Source: WJLY01 sp964399265 (GTDB lineage Bacteria; Joyebacterota; Joyebacteria; Joyebacterales; Joyebacteraceae). From it: a stretch of DNA of 25,250 bases. Location of the stretch: NCBI GenBank assembly GCA_964399265.1, contig CAYNQF010000029.1, forward strand, positions 1 through 25,250, in the 5' to 3' direction. The notes below the pieces were generated by a model. The model saw nothing but the letters and a program-made list of their open reading frames with translations, did not search any database and was not told the DNA's origin. Positions 21,355-25,250 of this stretch are shown in pieces (position 1 is the first letter of the stretch; the number at the start of each line of letters is the position of its first letter). Position numbers and translations under genes: made by a program.

Positions 21355-24300
21355 ATGGAAGAGCGGAAGTTCACGGACGGGCACGGCGAACTGGTCGCGC
21401 GGATCGCGGCAGCGGGGCGCAGGTGGAGGCTTCGCGGGGCTGCCGTCGGCGGCATGCGCCTGACGACGCTCCTTCTGGCGGTCGTCGTGCCGGCGCTCGT
21501 CGTCGACTCGTTCCGGCCTCTCCCGCCGTGGCTGCGTGCCGTGTGGATGCTCGGTGCGCTCGCTCTGGTACTCGTCGGGCTCTGGCTCTGGGTGTTCCGT
21601 CCTCTCTCCACCCGCATAGACCCTGTCGAGACGGCTGCCGTCATCGAGAGGGAGCACCCCGAACTCGGGGAGATGCTCGAGTCCGCTGCGGAGCTTGGCT
21701 CGGTCAGGGGAACGGGCCGCACGGGCTACTCCGTCGAGCTCATAGACGCGCTCATAGCACAGGTCGTCGCCGAGACCGCGGGGCTCGACCTGGCTGCGCG
21801 TGCCCACGAGGCCGACCGCGCCAGGTGGACGAGGGGCCTCGCGGTCGCTGCCGTCGCTTGCGTCGTGGGTCTGGTCGTCGCCGGACCGCGCCTCGGGCCC
21901 GCCGGCGTGAGACTGCTCCATCCGTTCACCGCACCCGAGGAGGTGCTCACGTCGATCCTCGTGGAGCCCGGGGACGTGACGCTGGTCTCGGGCGACGACC
22001 TCTCCGTCTCTGCCCGCGTCGATGGACCTCACGAAGGCGCATCCGTGGCGTTCCGAATGGAAGGCGAGCTTCCGCTCGAACGCGAGATGGCCGTCGTCTC
22101 TGATGGAAGGTTCTCCGCAGGCCTCGAGAACGTGCGGGCGCCGCTGCGGTACGTCGTGACCGCCGGTGCGGCGACGAGCCCCGAGTACTCGGTCGACGTC
22201 GTCGAGCGCCCGTTCGTGACCGGCATCAGGCTCGACTACCGGTTCCCCGCGTACTCCGGGCTCGTGCCGAGGACGGTCGATGAGAATACGGGTGACGTCA
22301 TGGCCCTCGCCGGCACGCGCGTCGACATCGCCGTCACCGGGAGCAAGTCGCTCGAGCGCTCGTGGCTGTCATTCGACGACGACAGCGTCGTCGAACTCGA
22401 GCGGACCGGCCCGGCCACGTTCTCGGGCCGCCTGACGATCACGCGCGGCGCCGCCTATTCGATAAACGTGGTCGACGTTGACGGTCTTACGAACAGCGAC
22501 CCCGCGACGTACTCCATCGTTGCCGTCCGCGACGAGAATCCCCTCGTGCGCATCGTCCGCCCCGCGGCCGACGGCGACGTGCCTCGGGACATGGTCCTAC
22601 CGCTCGCGCTCTCGGCCATAGACGATTACGGCATCTCCGACATCTCCGTTCGCTACGCCGTGCAGGGGCGCGCCGACGAGGGCGTCGTGCCGGTGGCCTC
22701 CTTCGGCTCCCGCGGGCCACGCGAGGTGGCCCGTGAGTTCGACTGGGATCTCTCGGACGTCGGCCTGATCCCCGGCTCGGTGCTCGTCTACTTCGCGGAG
22801 GTCAGGGACAACGACGCCGTCAGCGGTCCGAAGGTGTCCAGAAGCGAGAGCTACGTGCTTCGGTTCCCGTCGATGGCGGAACTCTACAGCGGGGTGATGG
22901 ACGAGCAGGACGACATCATAAGCGACCTCGACGAGCTGCGCGAGGAGCAGGAGGCTCTGAAGGCCGAGTTCGAGGAGATAGGCGACGAGGTAAGGAGCGA
23001 TCCGTCGATCGACTGGCAGGAACAGGAGCGCGTCCAGAAGGCCATAGAACGTCAGGAGCAGGCCGCCGAGAACGTAAGCGAGATGGCCGATCGCATGAGC
23101 GAGCTGACCGACACCATGAGCGAGAGCGAGCGCGTGACGATGGAGGCGCTCGAGAAGACCGAGGCGATCACGAGGCTTCTGGACGAGGTCGCGACCGAGG
23201 AGATGAAGGACCTCCTGGAGCAGATCAGGCTGGCGATGCAGGACCTGAGCGCGGACGAGTTGAGCCAGGCCGTCGACCGGATGTCGGTCACGCAGGACGA
23301 CTACCTGCGAAGGCTCGAGCAGACGCTGAATCTCCTGAAGAGAGTGAAGGCGGAGCAGCAGCTCGCGGATGCGGCGGACAGGGCGGAGCAACTCGCATCC
23401 GAGGAGCAGAACATGGCCGACCAGGCCGGCGCCGACCCGGACGCGGAGGCCTGCCGGAACATGGCGCTCGAGCAGGACCAACTGCGGGAGCAGGCGGAGC
23501 AGCTCAAGCGCGACATCGAGAACGCCGCGCAGCAGATGGAGCAGGTCGATGAGTCGGCGGCTCAGGAAATGAGGGACGCACTCAAGGAGATGGAAGACTC
23601 GGGGACGATCGAAAAGATGAACAAGGCGTCGGTCGACCTCTCCGGCCAGGACGCCGCGTCGGCGCAGTCTCAGTGCCAGTCGGCCTCGAACGACCTCCTC
23701 GCCCTCTTCACGCGGATGTCCTCGTGCCAGGGTTCGATGTCCTGCAGTGTCAACCAGCGAGACCGCGAGACCACGATGCGCGCGATCGACGAGCTGCTGG
23801 CCGTGTCGACTGAGCAGGAGGGCATCGTGTCTGCCGTGGAGGACCGCAGCAGGGTTCCGAGGGCCGAGATCGTGGAACTCGTGAAGAAGCAGACCGATCT
23901 CATAGAGGCCATGTCGGCCATGGCCGACAGGACGTTTCAGAAGTCGAAGGACTCGTTCGTGATCGACCCGAAGCTGCTGCGGCAGGTCAGCGCGATCCAG
24001 TCGATGATGTCGAACGCGGCCGGCAAGATAGCGGACGGCGGGACCTCTGCCGGATATCGGGAGGCGAGACGCGCTCTCGGAGGCGTCAACAGCCTGATCG
24101 TCAACCTGCTGTCCAAGAACCAGGGACAGTCACAGGGCGGCGGGAGCGCGATGCAGCAGCTCATGCAGCAGCTGCAGCAGATGGCCCAGCAGCAGAGTCG
24201 GCTGACCGACGAGACGGAGCAGCTGCGGCGCCAGCTGGAGCAGAGCGGCATGGCGGCCGGTACACGCGAGCAGATGGCCGACATCAAGGCGAGGCAGGAG

Positions 24301-24702
24301 AAGATGCTGGAGGAGGCGCGGCGTCTGGCTCAGGAGTTCGGAGACCGACGAGAGATCCTGGGCCGCCTCGACAAGACCGTGGAAGACATGGAGGACGCGG
24401 TCGCGGAGATGGAGCGCAGCGGCGCGTCGCAGGAGACGGTCGACCGGCAGAAGCGCATCCTGTCGAGGCTCCTTGATGCCCAGCGCTCGCTCCGCAAGCG
24501 CGATTACACGCAGGAGAGACGGTCGAGGACCGGCGAGGACTACGGCCGCGCCACGCCCGGCGCGCTCCCCGACGAGCTGACGAAGGCCGGCGAGGAGCTG
24601 CGCGAGGACCTGCTTCGCGCGATGCAGCACGAGTATCCGAACGAATACAGAGACCTCATTCGGGCCTACTTCGACGGGCTGGCGAAGGATCTGAAGGAGT
24701 AG
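21355..24702 (+). CDS. DUF4175 family membrane protein with long coiled coil
   Basis: The protein has 1115 residues. Two adjacent membrane helices (about 34-50 and 61-80) are followed by a conserved AAVIEREHPELGEMLESAAEL segment and a third helix (about 160-177). Beta-rich, Ig-like sections cover about 195-505, with AIDDYGISDISVRYAV and AEVRDNDAVSGPKVSRSESY typical of the family. Residues about 510-1045 are long charged helices predicted to form coiled coils, including a Gln/Met-rich stretch at 933-948. The C-terminal motif LRKRDYTQERRSRTGEDYGR and the closing PNEYRDLIRAYFDGL match DUF4175 proteins. Four cysteines lie in the helical part (700, 774, 791, 797). Function is unknown; an envelope-spanning role is inferred. 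No ribosome binding site is visible before the ATG at 21355, and a stop at 21337 limits any upstream start. Confidence 0.88.
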   Translation: MEERKFTDGHGELVARIAAAGRRWRLRGAAVGGMRLTTLLLAVVVPALVVDSFRPLPPWLRAVWMLGALALVLVGLWLWVFRPLSTRIDPVETAAVIEREHPELGEMLESAAELGSVRGTGRTGYSVELIDALIAQVVAETAGLDLAARAHEADRARWTRGLAVAAVACVVGLVVAGPRLGPAGVRLLHPFTAPEEVLTSILVEPGDVTLVSGDDLSVSARVDGPHEGASVAFRMEGELPLEREMAVVSDGRFSAGLENVRAPLRYVVTAGAATSPEYSVDVVERPFVTGIRLDYRFPAYSGLVPRTVDENTGDVMALAGTRVDIAVTGSKSLERSWLSFDDDSVVELERTGPATFSGRLTITRGAAYSINVVDVDGLTNSDPATYSIVAVRDENPLVRIVRPAADGDVPRDMVLPLALSAIDDYGISDISVRYAVQGRADEGVVPVASFGSRGPREVAREFDWDLSDVGLIPGSVLVYFAEVRDNDAVSGPKVSRSESYVLRFPSMAELYSGVMDEQDDIISDLDELREEQEALKAEFEEIGDEVRSDPSIDWQEQERVQKAIERQEQAAENVSEMADRMSELTDTMSESERVTMEALEKTEAITRLLDEVATEEMKDLLEQIRLAMQDLSADELSQAVDRMSVTQDDYLRRLEQTLNLLKRVKAEQQLADAADRAEQLASEEQNMADQAGADPDAEACRNMALEQDQLREQAEQLKRDIENAAQQMEQVDESAAQEMRDALKEMEDSGTIEKMNKASVDLSGQDAASAQSQCQSASNDLLALFTRMSSCQGSMSCSVNQRDRETTMRAIDELLAVSTEQEGIVSAVEDRSRVPRAEIVELVKKQTDLIEAMSAMADRTFQKSKDSFVIDPKLLRQVSAIQSMMSNAAGKIADGGTSAGYREARRALGGVNSLIVNLLSKNQGQSQGGGSAMQQLMQQLQQMAQQQSRLTDETEQLRRQLEQSGMAAGTREQMADIKARQEKMLEEARRLAQEFGDRREILGRLDKTVEDMEDAVAEMERSGASQETVDRQKRILSRLLDAQRSLRKRDYTQERRSRTGEDYGRATPGALPDELTKAGEELREDLLRAMQHEYPNEYRDLIRAYFDGLAKDLKE

Positions 24703-24792
24703 ACGCCGGCCACTGATGCCGTGGCGCCGCCGTCGCGGCCACCGCACCATCGGCTGTCGTGGTCTCCGTGGCCGTTCGAGCGGAGGTTGACG

Positions 24793-25250
24793 TTGGACAA
24801 GCGAATCTCGATACGTCGCCCGACGAGGGCGCTCATGCGTCCGGCACTCGTGTGCGCGGCCGTGCTGGTTGCCGCGCTCGTCTTCCTGCCGTCGGTGGCG
24901 CCGGCGCGCTCTAGCACCGTGCGCGAGAGAGAGATCTCTCTTGCCCGCCAGTCGCTCGCACTCGGCAACGCCGATGAAGCGATCAGGATCTACAGGCGGC
25001 TCCTCGAGAGCGACCCGGAGGACGAGAACGCGTTCTGGGGGCTCGCCGAGGTGTACCTGAACGCCGGCGCCGACCGCGACGAACTGATTCCGCTTCTCGA
25101 CGACTGGATCTCCAGGCACCAGGAGGACTTCAGGGCCAGGCGCGCCCTCGGGGCCGCGTACGCCAGGCTGGGCGAGCACGAGCGCGCACACGGCATCTGG
25201 ATGGACGCGTTGAGACGCGGCAGACCCGACCCGGCGCGCTACTCGGACGT
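24793..25250 (+). CDS. Exported TPR-repeat protein, 3'-truncated
   Basis: The frame stays open to the window end, giving 152 residues. A TTG start at 24793 is preferred because GGAGG lies six bases upstream at 24782-24786. An ATG at 24835 with GAGGG five bases upstream is a good alternative and would give a shorter, standard signal peptide. The hydrophobic stretch ALVCAAVLVAALVFLPSVAPA is a clear signal sequence. After it come tetratricopeptide-type helix pairs: ARQSLALGNADEAIRIYRRL, ENAFWGLAEVYLNAG, and ALGAAYARLGEHERAHGIW. TPR proteins usually hold other proteins together. Its place 90 bases after the DUF4175 gene suggests one functional unit acting in the periplasm. The full domain layout cannot be seen. 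Confidence 0.8.
   Translation, partial: MDKRISIRRPTRALMRPALVCAAVLVAALVFLPSVAPARSSTVREREISLARQSLALGNADEAIRIYRRLLESDPEDENAFWGLAEVYLNAGADRDELIPLLDDWISRHQEDFRARRALGAAYARLGEHERAHGIWMDALRRGRPDPARYSD

Noticed and set aside
20398..22032. 544-codon open frame on the minus strand
   Set aside because: It lies opposite secF, DUF4159 and DUF4175 coding sequence, has no recognisable domain, and is composed of Arg, Gly and Val-rich sequence typical of antisense frames in GC-rich DNA.
1..25250. Mobile elements, defence islands or phage genes
   Set aside because: No transposase, integrase, restriction, toxin or phage protein was recognised; the genes are mostly core functions with uniform base composition.

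Overview
The window is GC-rich, almost entirely protein-coding and read nearly all from the + strand. It looks like chromosomal core-genome DNA from a didermic (two-membrane) bacterium. Support comes from three adjacent parvulin foldases including a SurA homologue, a large predicted outer-membrane beta-barrel, lipoproteins, SecD/SecF, and DUF4159 and DUF4175 proteins. The mix suggests an uncultured lineage near the FCB group (for example Eisenbacteria or Krumholzibacteriota). This placement is inferred from gene content only. No tRNA, rRNA, CRISPR array, insertion sequence or prophage was seen.

Region 1 (1-13666) reads as one long co-directional gene string with short gaps and several stop/start overlaps. 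The order is a 5'-truncated parvulin-like protein, a parvulin lipoprotein, SurA, an S4-domain RNA-binding protein, PdxA, HolB, RicT/PSP1, MetG, a TatD nuclease fused to a radical SAM domain, KsgA, a beta-barrel outer-membrane protein and a lipoprotein. The core holB-ricT-metG-tatD-ksgA follows the order of the Bacillus subtilis yaa/yab region. Here it is flanked by envelope-biogenesis genes.

Region 2 (13667-17466) begins with a hairpin-rich gap, then a consensus-like promoter for a second lipoprotein paralogous to the previous one. A 26-bp perfect palindrome follows, then a second consensus-like promoter driving a YibQ-type divergent polysaccharide deacetylase and pdxJ. PdxA and PdxJ together mark the DXP-dependent route to pyridoxal phosphate. 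The end of pdxJ carries a three-copy 25-bp tandem repeat. The only minus-strand gene, a small SAM methyltransferase, converges on it.

Region 3 (17467-25250) begins with a 305-bp divergent promoter region, then secD and secF and a terminator-like hairpin. A promoter placed so that the transcript would be leaderless precedes a DUF4159 gene. A 1115-residue DUF4175 coiled-coil membrane protein and the start of an exported TPR protein follow. Envelope biogenesis is the theme running through the window: Sec export, periplasmic chaperones, barrel and lipoproteins, and a DUF4159/DUF4175 module.

No complete new defence or mobile system is visible. The least explained parts are the barrel plus paired lipoproteins, the DUF4159-DUF4175-TPR module downstream of secDF, the structured gap at 13667-13850, and the pdxJ 3' repeat.
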